DNA from: JBBRXJ01 sp038248505
GTDB taxonomy: Bacteria > Bacteroidota > Bacteroidia > Bacteroidales > JBBRXJ01
DNA: 40,672 nt
Reading direction: 5' to 3'
NCBI GenBank assembly: GCA_038248505.1
Contig: JBBRXJ010000025.1
Span: 1 to 40,672, forward strand
This document shows positions 32,720 through 40,672 of this stretch, one piece after another. The notes beneath the pieces were generated by a model, which saw nothing but the letters and a program-made list of their open reading frames with translations, was not told the DNA's origin and did no database searches. The first letter of the stretch is position 1. The number at the start of each line of letters is the position of its first letter. The position numbers were made by a program, and so were the translations under genes.

Positions 32720-35050
32720 ATGAAAACAATAGCAATAAAATTCAGCAAAATGATAATGATTTTTAATCTTATCCTATCCACATCGCAACTAGCGATATCA
32801 AACAAACCTAGTAGCGATAGATGTTTATCGCCCTATTTTCAAATTGTAAGCGATAATATTGCTACGGAGCAATTCCCTCTACAATCCACTTTAGCAAATG
32901 TTAAAATTGCGGGCGTCATTGCTGATGTATGTATTAACCAAACGTACAAAAACAATGGGAATAGTTTAATTGAGGCTATTTATGTCTTTCCAGCATCTAC
33001 CCGTGCCGCTGTTTATAGTATGAAAATGCGTATTGGCGAACGAGAAATAATTGCAGTGATACAAGAAAAAAAGCAAGCACGAAGCAATTACGAGCAAGCT
33101 AAACAACAAGGAAAAACGGCCAGCCTATTAGAACAAGAACGACCTAATGTTTTTCAAATGAATATTGCAAATATTTTACCAGGAGACATAATTAAGGTTG
33201 AAATGAAATATACTGAACTACTAATTCCTGAAGATGGTGTGTATGAATTTGTTTATCCTACAGTTGTTGGACCAAGATACTCAAATAGCAGCGAAGCAAG
33301 CGCTGCAAACGACAAATGGGTTAGCAATCCATATACATCTGAAGGAATTGCCCCCCTAAACACATTTGACATAAAAGTATCTCTTGATGCTGGAATCGAG
33401 GTGTCAGGCATTTTATGCAATACACATGAAACAAATATCAACTACAGTTCACCCAAAAAAGCAGAAATTAGTTTAAAAACGCCAAATGGCAACGAAGGAA
33501 ATCGGGACTTTATTCTTCAATACAAACTAAAAGGGAATTCAATAAACAGCGGATTACTTTTATATGAAGGTAACGACGAGAATTTCTTTATAGCCATGTT
33601 ACAAGCACCGGCTCGAATTAGTAACGAAAACATCAATCCGCGCGAATATATTTTCGTAGTTGATGTTAGCGGTTCTATGTATGGTTTTCCACTTGAAATT
33701 TCAAAAAAACTCATGCGAAACCTATTAGGAAAACTTCGCCCAATAGATAAATTTAACATACTCTTATTTGCTGGCTCAGCATCCAGTCTTTCAGAAACGT
33801 CAATTGCCGCATTGCCTGAAAACATTACAAAAGGGATTGAATTTATTAACCAACAGCAAGGTGGTGGGGGTACCGAAATATTACCGGCATTAACGAAAGC
33901 GCTAAGCTATCCAAAAGTAGAGGGCGTTTCACGAAGCTTCATCATTGCAACCGATGGCTACGTTTCTGTTGAGAAAGAAGCTTTTGATCTGATTCGTACA
34001 AATCTAGGTAAGGCAAACTTCTTTCCATTTGGAATTGGGAGTTCTGTTAATCGATTTATCATTGAAGGGATAGCAAATGCAGGTAATGGAACCCCTTTCA
34101 TTATTACAACTCCCGAGGATGCTGATGCTACTGCCAATAGATTTCAGAAATATATTGAAACACCTATTCTAACCGATATTAAAATTAAGTTCGATGGATT
34201 TCAGGCTTATGATTATGAACCTGCAAATATCCCTGACCTTTTTTCAGAGAAACCAATCATAATTTGTGGTAAATACAAAGGCAGTGCAAATGGTAAAATT
34301 ATATTAGAAGGTCAGAACAATGTGGGGGCATATAAAAGCATAACTGAAGTAAATTCATTTAAAGAAAATTCTGACAATGCTGCGATACGATATCTTTGGG
34401 CCCGACAACAAATAATGATGCTTGATGATTACACTAAAGTAGATGCATCAAATATGGATCTAGTAAACAGAATAACACAACTCGGTTTAAAATATAATCT
34501 TCTAACAAACTATACTTCATTTATTGCCATTGATTCCGAAATCCGAAATACAAACGGAACAAGCACAACAGTTAATCAGCCGCTTCCCTTACCAAAAGGC
34601 GTAAGCAACTATGCAGTTGGCTCAACAGTTGGGGTACCATTGCAAATGGTAGCAGGATATGAACCCACGAAAAGAGCATCGAAAGATAAATCTATGGCAG
34701 CAGAATCGTCAGCCGATTTAATGGAATTAGAAATGCTTACTGTAGATAAAAATGAGGTTTCACTCACAGAAACAAGCTATACTGGTGGTTGGAGTGAATT
34801 AGTTAAATTTATTAATCAGGAGTTATTAAAAACAGGGAAAAACATTGTTAAAGGAAATATCTTTATCGAAATAGATATTGATCAAAATGGCAACATTACG
34901 GCTTTACGTATTATCAAAGGAATAGCAAAAGAAACCGATGACGAAGTGTTACGCATTATTAAACGAACATCTGGTAAATGGATTGCTGCCAATGAAAATG
35001 GAAAAAATATTAGTAATAAGCTAAAAGGAGTAATCACAATTAAACAATAA
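32720..35050 (+). CDS. VIT and VWA domain protein ending in a TonB C-terminal domain
   Basis: The 776-residue protein has a signal-peptide-like N-terminus (MIMIFNLILSTSQLAIS). It continues with a VIT (vault/inter-alpha-trypsin) domain (about residues 45-170, FPLQSTLANVKIAGVIADVC, INQTYKNNG, IYVFPAST, and NIANILPGDIIKVEMKYTE). A VWA domain (about residues 308-480) has the complete metal-ion site: D315-x-S317-x-S319 in DVSGSM, the threonine in QQGGGGTEI, and the aspartate in IIATDGYV. The last about 85 residues are TonB C-terminal-like (TGGWSELVKFINQELLKTGK, KGNIFIEIDIDQNGNITALR, KWIAANENGKN). VIT-VWA proteins bind ligands or partner proteins through a metal. The TonB-like tail at this position is unusual and links the protein to its neighbours. 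Location should be periplasmic. Confidence 0.9.
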   Translation: MKTIAIKFSKMIMIFNLILSTSQLAISNKPSSDRCLSPYFQIVSDNIATEQFPLQSTLANVKIAGVIADVCINQTYKNNGNSLIEAIYVFPASTRAAVYSMKMRIGEREIIAVIQEKKQARSNYEQAKQQGKTASLLEQERPNVFQMNIANILPGDIIKVEMKYTELLIPEDGVYEFVYPTVVGPRYSNSSEASAANDKWVSNPYTSEGIAPLNTFDIKVSLDAGIEVSGILCNTHETNINYSSPKKAEISLKTPNGNEGNRDFILQYKLKGNSINSGLLLYEGNDENFFIAMLQAPARISNENINPREYIFVVDVSGSMYGFPLEISKKLMRNLLGKLRPIDKFNILLFAGSASSLSETSIAALPENITKGIEFINQQQGGGGTEILPALTKALSYPKVEGVSRSFIIATDGYVSVEKEAFDLIRTNLGKANFFPFGIGSSVNRFIIEGIANAGNGTPFIITTPEDADATANRFQKYIETPILTDIKIKFDGFQAYDYEPANIPDLFSEKPIIICGKYKGSANGKIILEGQNNVGAYKSITEVNSFKENSDNAAIRYLWARQQIMMLDDYTKVDASNMDLVNRITQLGLKYNLLTNYTSFIAIDSEIRNTNGTSTTVNQPLPLPKGVSNYAVGSTVGVPLQMVAGYEPTKRASKDKSMAAESSADLMELEMLTVDKNEVSLTETSYTGGWSELVKFINQELLKTGKNIVKGNIFIEIDIDQNGNITALRIIKGIAKETDDEVLRIIKRTSGKWIAANENGKNISNKLKGVITIKQ

Positions 35051-35192
35051 ATAATTTGATTCCCTCTAATTATATACAAATAATGTTTTTCAAAAAATTG
35101 CAATTGTTTTGCGAATTGGCTGAAATTCCAATGAAATTTGGTGTGCCGAAGGGATACAATATATTTGAATAAAATAATTGATAGTTTTACCG

Positions 35193-35224
35193 CAAAGTTC
35201 TCTATATTTATTTAGAGATCTTTG
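35193..35224. terminator. Hairpin between convergent genes (possible bidirectional terminator)
   Basis: CAAAGTTCTCTA (35193-35204) pairs with TAGAGATCTTTG (35213-35224) with one T-T mismatch. It lies between the VIT-VWA gene and the M23 peptidase gene, which converge. Neither side has a clean T run, so it is only a candidate. Confidence 0.4.
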
Positions 35225-35262
35225 CTTCTTTATTAAGTACAATTTTGAGAGCAAAACTACAC

Positions 35263-36714
35263 TTAATTTTCTACTACAACTTCAGTCTTAATAGATATTG
35301 GCTCATTCATTTGGCCAAATGAATTTACCTCAACAGTATAATTGCCTGGTTTTAAATAAGCATGTTTTATTGTAGAATTCATTGATATTCGTTTCGAATA
35401 ATCACCAAAATCAATAGTAACCTTATCACTTAAATCAATCAATGTCTGTTTAAACAAAACCGTATCGCCCACATGAATATTGCGAATAGGATAATGATAT
35501 AACCATCCTTGCGAAATCTTTTTAGGAATTTCAATATCAAATACTCGTAACTGCAAAAAGTCTTTATCTACACTCCCATCCGTCAATACAACATTCAGCT
35601 CTTCTGAATACAAGCCAGGTGCTGCAGCAATAATTGACACATTTGAACCATATAATTGTTTGCCGTCATGCAACTTCCATAAATAATATTGAACTCGCTT
35701 TCCTTTAGCAGTAAACGATCGTGAAGCATCAAGCAGAATCGTATCTCCTGGTATCGCAAAGCGATATCCTCCTGCTATGGCTACTACCGCATCCTTATAC
35801 TTACGCATATAAGCTTCAACAAGAAATGGATAAAAAGAAATATCAGTTGAATCATACATCATTTCAATATGCAAATGCGGATCGAGTTTTTGATTCGTAT
35901 CTCCATTCCAAGTCATACCCGTCAAACCAATTAGTTCGCCTGAATGTATATTATTTCCCTTTAGCATACCAGGCACAAAATCATCAATATCCATGTGTCC
36001 ATAACGCAATTCAATCCCATTCTTCATTTTTATTAAAAAAGAATTTGAACGTCCATCACCACTGGGTAGGGGTGATTTTTCGATACTACCCGCGGCACAT
36101 GCTCTAACATTTAACAAACTCGGAATAGCCCCCATATCCTCACCTCTATGATAATATTTTGCATTATAAGGAGCCAGGGAACTCCAAGTATTATTATAGC
36201 TGTTTGCACAAAACCGATATCCGTCAATTGGATAAACAATGGAAGTATCTCCCCATGTTTCGTCAGTAAGGCATGCAGAGAAACGTACTTCTTTACGCAT
36301 CTTATTGATCTTGGAATAATCGGCAGATTCATTCCATTCGCTTAGTGCTTCAACATATATTCGCAGGCCATTAAATACAATTGGAAGTTCATACGGCCTA
36401 CATTTAAGTACAATAGGCATTTCATCAACGGTAATAACAATGCGTGCACTATAATAATTTGAGGATTCTACAGAATCCTTAAACCATAAATTATTTTCGC
36501 TCAAAATTTTGTACGATATAAGACTGATCTTCTTATTTAATGGAATACCATTTTTGATTCGTGTAATATGAATACTCTCACCACGATTTAATTCAAACAC
36601 CAAAGGATAATCAGGAATATCCATTATGATGCAATCAACAACGCCCTTTGATTTATCAGCTGTGCAAGATAATAACAGCGTTATTGAAGCAATGAAAAGA
36701 ATACGAATAATCAA
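35263..36714 (-). CDS. M23 peptidase lipoprotein with C-terminal PKD-like domains
   Basis: The 483-residue protein opens with a short lipoprotein signal (ILFIASITLLLSC, lipobox LLSC). The start appears to be TTG at 36714: no ATG lies before the lipobox, and the upstream gene's stop is only 6 bp away. An M23/LytM domain occupies about residues 165-315, with YHRGEDMGA (His and Asp zinc ligands) and PHLHIEMM (the H-x-H pair) plus GIELRYGHMD. Two Ig/PKD-like segments follow (IPGDTILLDASRSFTAKGK and DFGDYSKRISMNS, then HAYLKPGNYTVEV). M23 enzymes cut peptide cross-bridges in peptidoglycan; some target other peptides. The combination suggests a surface or periplasmic lipoprotein hydrolase. It probably shares a transcript with the YD-repeat lipoprotein just upstream. 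Confidence 0.86.
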   Translation of the reverse strand: MIIRILFIASITLLLSCTADKSKGVVDCIIMDIPDYPLVFELNRGESIHITRIKNGIPLNKKISLISYKILSENNLWFKDSVESSNYYSARIVITVDEMPIVLKCRPYELPIVFNGLRIYVEALSEWNESADYSKINKMRKEVRFSACLTDETWGDTSIVYPIDGYRFCANSYNNTWSSLAPYNAKYYHRGEDMGAIPSLLNVRACAAGSIEKSPLPSGDGRSNSFLIKMKNGIELRYGHMDIDDFVPGMLKGNNIHSGELIGLTGMTWNGDTNQKLDPHLHIEMMYDSTDISFYPFLVEAYMRKYKDAVVAIAGGYRFAIPGDTILLDASRSFTAKGKRVQYYLWKLHDGKQLYGSNVSIIAAAPGLYSEELNVVLTDGSVDKDFLQLRVFDIEIPKKISQGWLYHYPIRNIHVGDTVLFKQTLIDLSDKVTIDFGDYSKRISMNSTIKHAYLKPGNYTVEVNSFGQMNEPISIKTEVVVEN

Positions 36715-36720
36715 AGCGAT

Positions 36721-37713
36721 TTAATAATACTCAAACTCACGTGTTGTAATACGAATTGGATCATCATCCATAAATTCAATACGCTTCACCCAGTTCTCAT
36801 GTTTATCGCGATCAACATATACAAATGTAGCTTTGTATATAAAATTTGAACCTATTTTTTGTTTCTCAACAAGTCGTCCGTCTTTATCATATTTATAAAC
36901 ATATCTGCTAGATAATTTCTGATGCGAATCATAATTCTCAACCTCTACAATCTTACCACTAACATTATATTTATAAAATGTTTTAGTTAGCAATTCCGAC
37001 TTCGCATTATAATGAGTTTCCTCTTCTAGTAAACCTACGGTGTCGTACACAAAAAACATACGATAACCTAAGCTGTCATTGCCATAGAAAAGATCCTCTT
37101 CTATTTTATTATTCTTACTGTCATATTTATATTCATACCATGATGTAATACTGCTACTTTCATCATAAAGTTCTTGACGAATCAAATTTTTAGCCGTATC
37201 ATATGAATATTTATATAAACTTGAAATTCTTCCATCCGCATCATATAATGACTTCTCTTGCTGCAAACCACTACTATAACGTATTTTATATTTCGATATT
37301 AATTCGCCAGTAGGATATACCATAGATTGTTCAACCTCATGCCCCTCAGCATCATATTTGTATACATATTTATGACTGTATTTGTTCTCTGAATCATAAA
37401 TTGTTTTCTCAAGCAAATTTGCTTTATCATCATACACAAAAGCATATTTATAACTTAAACTATCATTTGAGTAATACAAATTCTGTGATAATTTGTTACC
37501 ATTTTTATCAAAATAGGTAAGATAATTATCATAAAAACTACCTATCTGCCTACCAGCAAGTATCTTACCATCTTTCACTACGGCTTCAAACGTCCGCTCA
37601 CGTAGTGTTTCAACAGATCCGAAGAATTCTTCTTCGTTTGCTTTTACCGATTTTGTTTTGTTACAAGATATTAGCATAGTGAGTGCTAAAAAACTTAGGA
37701 GAAAATTCTTCAT
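36721..37713 (-). CDS. Lipoprotein with tandem YD/RHS-like repeats
   Basis: From the ATG at 37713 the protein is 330 residues and starts MKNFLLSFLALTMLISCNKT, a lipoprotein signal with lipobox LISC. The rest is about eleven short beta repeats of roughly 20-25 residues of the type YxYKYDxxGxxxExxxYD (for example YVYKYDAEGHEVEQSMVY and YEYKYDSKNNKIEEDLFY). This resembles the repeats of RHS/YD proteins but without the toxin-carrying C-terminus or the RHS core, and resembles the MORN-like or YD-like surface proteins of Bacteroidota. No enzyme activity is suggested. I prefer this start because the TAAATTTG box at 37735-37742 places the transcript start near the ATG at 37728. The M23 peptidase gene follows after 6 bp. 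Confidence 0.82.
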   Translation of the reverse strand: MKNFLLSFLALTMLISCNKTKSVKANEEEFFGSVETLRERTFEAVVKDGKILAGRQIGSFYDNYLTYFDKNGNKLSQNLYYSNDSLSYKYAFVYDDKANLLEKTIYDSENKYSHKYVYKYDAEGHEVEQSMVYPTGELISKYKIRYSSGLQQEKSLYDADGRISSLYKYSYDTAKNLIRQELYDESSSITSWYEYKYDSKNNKIEEDLFYGNDSLGYRMFFVYDTVGLLEEETHYNAKSELLTKTFYKYNVSGKIVEVENYDSHQKLSSRYVYKYDKDGRLVEKQKIGSNFIYKATFVYVDRDKHENWVKRIEFMDDDPIRITTREFEYY

Positions 37714-37734
37714 AGTAGTATATTTCATCTATAA

Positions 37735-37742
37735 CAAATTTA
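37735..37742 (-). promoter_or_regulatory. Bacteroidota promoter, -7 TAAATTTG with -33 TTCG
   Basis: On the minus strand TAAATTTG matches TAnnTTTG exactly and TTCG (one mismatch to TTTG) lies 19 bases upstream, the normal spacing. It drives the YD-repeat and M23 lipoprotein genes. The transcript would start near 37728. Confidence 0.65.
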
Positions 37743-37796
37743 ATTAATTATCTAATATAAACGAATATAGAATTAAAAAACAGCCTTTAAAAAACG

Positions 37797-39071
37797 CTAC
37801 TTACTAACTACCAACAACTTACCTTCATATTTTACACTTTTCTCAACTTCAGGATAACTCAAATACCCTTTAGGAGTGTTTTTTGTGACAAAAACAATGT
37901 CAAAGCGTCTTTGCGTAGGCATATTCTTGTATTCTCCTTCACGTTCAGCAAAAGCTAACTGCTTGGTAGCTTCATTCCATTTAATCAATATCTTGGAATA
38001 TGCGCCCTTTTCGCAATTGTAATTGGTTCCTTCATCATCGTATAAGGTAAATTCGGCATCACCACCCGTATATACTCTCAATAATATAGGATCATTGGGC
38101 TTCTCTCCTGTATACTGTATGTTAGGACCAAAAGGAATAATACTACCCGCTTTCACATAAAGAGGAATGCTTGATAGCGGTGCCTTAGCGGTAATTTCAA
38201 TGCCACCTTCATTCCATGCACCAGTCCAAAAATCGTACCAACCATTGCATGATGGCAAATATAATTTTCGCTCTGTAGCTTTATATCTGGTCACGGGATT
38301 TACAAGAATAGAGGGTCCAAACATAAACTGATCTCCAATATTTAAAACCTTTGCATCACTTGTAAAATCCATCACCAATGGTCGCATCATCGTATAATCA
38401 TCACTCGTAACTTTTGCTGCAACTGAATAAATATAAGGCATTAAGGCATAACGTAATTTATCAAATTGAAGCTGTATTTTATAACTTTCATCACCAAAAA
38501 GCCACATTTCACGTGCTATATTACTACCATGCACTCTAAAAAGGGGACAGAATGTTCCAAACTGAAACCAACGTGTAAACAATTCACGATATTCTTCATT
38601 CTCATTATTGCCTTCATACCAAGCAAAAAATCCTCCTATATCGGTTGTCCAATAAGGCATTCCGGATAATACAAAATTTAAACCCGCTGGAATTTGATCG
38701 CGAAATACTTGCCAAGTTGCAACTACATCACCCGACCAAGTAGTTGATGCATATTTTTGCATTCCAGGAAATGCCGATCGTGTTAGAATAAAAACGCGTG
38801 TACTGCTGTCTTCCTCACGTTGACCATTATATACAGCCATACTATTATATAATGGATATGCATTTACATATTTATATCCGGGTCCTAAAAAAGTTGGATT
38901 AGCATGCTTCACTAAAAGTTCCGCTGTTTGGCTATTCATCATCTCTGGCTCTGAGGCATCCAACCACCAAGCATTAACTCCTTTTACATAAATACTGTCA
39001 CGTACCTGACTCCAGAATAATTTTCGGGCCTCCGGATTAAACACATCATAAAACGTATAGGTATATTTCAT
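37797..39071 (-). CDS. C-terminal (catalytic) part of interrupted GH31 alpha-glycosidase
   Basis: This 424-codon fragment holds the catalytic residues of GH31: the nucleophile aspartate D38 in AWWLDASEPE and the acid/base aspartate D115 in TTWSGDVVATW. It also holds IPAGLNFVLSGMPYWTTDIG, RWFQFGTFCPLFRVHG, and C-terminal beta domains of the DUF5110 type. It has no signal peptide. The 31 codons before its first ATG (PKFYPGTANFNALNTKGFLY and following) remain in frame and fit the family, up to the TGA at 39165-39167. It is therefore the back half of the lipoprotein gene upstream, not a separate gene. The likely full-length enzyme is an alpha-xylosidase or alpha-glucosidase acting on plant or algal oligosaccharides; the substrate is inferred from PA14-containing relatives. 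Confidence 0.85.
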   Translation of the reverse strand: MKYTYTFYDVFNPEARKLFWSQVRDSIYVKGVNAWWLDASEPEMMNSQTAELLVKHANPTFLGPGYKYVNAYPLYNSMAVYNGQREEDSSTRVFILTRSAFPGMQKYASTTWSGDVVATWQVFRDQIPAGLNFVLSGMPYWTTDIGGFFAWYEGNNENEEYRELFTRWFQFGTFCPLFRVHGSNIAREMWLFGDESYKIQLQFDKLRYALMPYIYSVAAKVTSDDYTMMRPLVMDFTSDAKVLNIGDQFMFGPSILVNPVTRYKATERKLYLPSCNGWYDFWTGAWNEGGIEITAKAPLSSIPLYVKAGSIIPFGPNIQYTGEKPNDPILLRVYTGGDAEFTLYDDEGTNYNCEKGAYSKILIKWNEATKQLAFAEREGEYKNMPTQRRFDIVFVTKNTPKGYLSYPEVEKSVKYEGKLLVVSK

Positions 39072-39164
39072 CCAGTCACGTATGCTGTCTTTTAAATTCT
39101 GTTGATACAGAAAACCTTTTGTATTTAAAGCATTAAAATTTGCAGTACCTGGATAGAATTTTGG

Positions 39165-39167
39165 TCA
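39165..39167 (-). other. In-frame TGA replacing a conserved tryptophan in the GH31 gene
   Basis: The frame reads MISV, then TGA, then PKFYPGT. GH31 proteins typically have MISVWPKFYPGT here, so the stop sits exactly where tryptophan (TGG) is expected. No insertion or deletion is needed; one G-to-A change would explain it. The full frame 37797-40532 spans 911 codons and the TGA is codon 456. Confidence 0.9.
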
Positions 39168-40532
39168 TACTGAGATCATAAAATTTGTATGCAATTCACT
39201 ATTCAATTGCTGTATCATCGCCTTAGGATTCGGGTATCTCACCGCATCGAAATGATGAGAACCCCATTCGGCTTCCTTCCAGTAAAACCAATCTTGCACA
39301 ATATTATCAAGTGGTATCTCACGCTTTCTATATTCTTTCACTACATCAATAATTTCCTGCTGGCTTTTATATCGCTCTTTCGATTGCCACAATCCAAAAG
39401 CCCAAGAAGGCAACATGCTAACTTTACCTGTTAATTGACGATATCCTTTTATCACCTCATCTAAATTACTACCTGCTACAAAATAATAATCAATGGCATC
39501 CCCCGATGAGGATTCAATACGCATATCATTCGATTGCATTGCTGGCGTATACCATGCCAACTGCACACTCTGATTAGCATACTGACGGCTCACTTCTATT
39601 TTGAATTGATAGCTTTTCTTATCAAGCAAAACATTTTGCTGCTCCATTTCTCGTATATAAGGATGCCCTTTCTCGTAAATGAGTGAGTCATCAAGCCATA
39701 TCTTTACCATTCCTTTTAATGATGCAGCAAAGGTATAACGACCTATTTCACTAACATTTAATTTACCAGTTAGGCTAGCTGACATAATACTATCAGAAGT
39801 AAAGAGTAAACTATCTAAAATAGTACTAGCGATTAGGCTGCTATCAAACAGCCTTCCAAAGCGCTTGTCTGAATATCGTTTTACCGATAACCCCCCTGAT
39901 GAAAATGCAGATACTGGAATATCCAGAGGCTTTTGTTCAAGTCCAAAATGAGCACACGAATAATTATCCCATAAGATACCATAATTCTTGCTTGATGCAA
40001 TGAAGGGAATATACACCTCTCTATTTCTTTGATATAATTCGATATTACTACCGCGCTGATTTAGCACCCCGTTTTGATTCTGACCCAGACCATAAACCGC
40101 TTCATTCTCAGACAAAGCGAAAGACTGAGAAATCTTTTTAGTCTCTGAATTAAGAATTACATTTTTACCAATAAAACGTTTTGCATTTTCTTTTAGTAAA
40201 AGTTTTCCCTCTTTATCAAAAAAAGAAACCTGTCCGCTGCACTTATTAACAGATACGTTTAAGCGATTCGTTTCAATACCATACGCTGTATCATTTACAA
40301 ATGATTTCCATTGTGTTTTAACAAAAGCTTCAGGCATTACAATAAGGCTTTGACTCTTCTGCAATCGTTTTTCATCAGAAGCAAGCACTCTAATTATATT
40401 ATCACGAACAACACAAAGCGACACATAATAGTTACCAGCATGGCCTGTAACTCCATTACTCGTTTCTTTAACCTTATTACCACTACATGCAGTTAAAAAG
40501 ATTAAAACATAAATTAAATTTATTCTTTTCAT
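39165..40532 (-). CDS. N-terminal part of interrupted GH31 alpha-glycosidase lipoprotein
   Basis: This 455-codon fragment starts with a lipoprotein signal (MKRINLIYVLIFLTACSGNK, lipobox LTAC). It contains the N-terminal beta-sandwich (DUF4968-type, with YGLGQNQNGVLNQRGSNIEL), an inserted PA14 domain (about residues 215-330, SEIGRYTFAASLKGMVKIWL, DDSLIYEKGHP), and the start of the catalytic barrel (MLPSWAFGLWQSKERYKSQ, IVQDWFYWKEAEWGSHHFD). The PA14 insertion is the architecture of known Bacteroidota alpha-xylosidases. The nucleophile and acid/base residues lie beyond the TGA at 39165-39167, so this fragment alone cannot be active. It is the first gene of a possible three-gene minus-strand group with the YD-repeat and M23 lipoproteins, although those also have their own promoter. 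Confidence 0.88.
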   Translation of the reverse strand: MKRINLIYVLIFLTACSGNKVKETSNGVTGHAGNYYVSLCVVRDNIIRVLASDEKRLQKSQSLIVMPEAFVKTQWKSFVNDTAYGIETNRLNVSVNKCSGQVSFFDKEGKLLLKENAKRFIGKNVILNSETKKISQSFALSENEAVYGLGQNQNGVLNQRGSNIELYQRNREVYIPFIASSKNYGILWDNYSCAHFGLEQKPLDIPVSAFSSGGLSVKRYSDKRFGRLFDSSLIASTILDSLLFTSDSIMSASLTGKLNVSEIGRYTFAASLKGMVKIWLDDSLIYEKGHPYIREMEQQNVLLDKKSYQFKIEVSRQYANQSVQLAWYTPAMQSNDMRIESSSGDAIDYYFVAGSNLDEVIKGYRQLTGKVSMLPSWAFGLWQSKERYKSQQEIIDVVKEYRKREIPLDNIVQDWFYWKEAEWGSHHFDAVRYPNPKAMIQQLNSELHTNFMISV

Positions 40533-40672
40533 TTAATCCCAAAAATCGCAAATAAAAACGAGATTAGCAACTTAATTTTTTTGTAATGCCGGATAGCGTT
40601 TTTTGGCTATATTTTGGTTAAAACACAGTTTCATAATGACTTATAATGAAATCACCCCCTTTCCCCCATGAG

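Noticed and set aside
20392..40532. Use of genetic code 4 (TGA = Trp) by the organism
   Set aside because: Intact genes ending at 7671, 12572, 30046 and 31170 stop at TGA at the expected protein length, and two of these overlap the next start as ATGA. Reading through them would add unrelated tails.
40591..40672. Start of a plus-strand gene at the right edge
   Set aside because: The ATG in ATAATGACTTATAATG reaches a stop after 11 codons, and no other frame opens convincingly before the window ends.

Overview
The window is an AT-rich piece of a Bacteroidota (Bacteroidetes) genome. The evidence is a gliding-motility/type IX secretion (T9SS) type-B C-terminal domain, a probable T9SS type-A sorting tail, a DUF4294 protein, SprB-like repeats, a Bacteroidota-type TPR envelope protein, TAnnTTTG -7 promoter elements, and few visible Shine-Dalgarno sequences. 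I cannot name a genus. No tRNA, rRNA, CRISPR array, transposase or phage gene was seen.

Layout. Positions 1-13.2 kb are mostly housekeeping: the 3' part of a TPR envelope protein gene with a strong UUCG-loop terminator, a TrmH-type RNA methyltransferase, a DUF4294 protein, a polyprenyl-phosphate sugar transferase, a divergent Gfo/Idh/MocA-like protein, L-isoaspartate methyltransferase (pcm), a metallo-beta-lactamase-fold hydrolase, the glycine cleavage P-protein (gcvP), a YtfJ-like thioredoxin-fold protein, and a HAD-IIA phosphatase overlapping a class II aldolase by 4 bp. Cobalamin-dependent methionine synthase (metH) follows at 13.6-17.2 kb.

From 17.8 to 29.4 kb the minus strand carries secreted surface proteins: a right-handed beta-helix protein, and a protein of about 3,000 residues with a propeller-like N-terminus, PKD-like and malectin-like domains, a duplicated alpha/beta domain, ten SprB-like repeats and a T9SS tail. 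The second gene is split by a single in-frame TGA.

From 30.0 to 35.1 kb lies the most unusual locus. An ECF sigma factor overlaps an anti-sigma factor fused to a TonB C-terminal domain. Divergent from these are a membrane-anchored TonB C-terminal-domain protein and a VIT-VWA protein that also ends in a TonB C-terminal domain. Three different architectures thus share one terminal domain around one sigma factor, with no ExbB/ExbD or TonB-dependent receptor in the window.

From 35.2 to 40.5 kb the minus strand holds lipoproteins: an M23 peptidase with PKD-like domains, a YD/RHS-like repeat lipoprotein, and a GH31 alpha-glycosidase with a PA14 insertion. The GH31 gene is also interrupted by one in-frame TGA, at the position where the family normally has tryptophan. 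TGA acts as a normal stop in at least four intact genes here, so a simple TGA=Trp code does not fit.

Three gene gaps (near 3.3, 11.5 and 17.6 kb) hold copies of a modular non-coding repeat family. Its modules are shuffled and inverted between copies and carry GC-rich palindromes.
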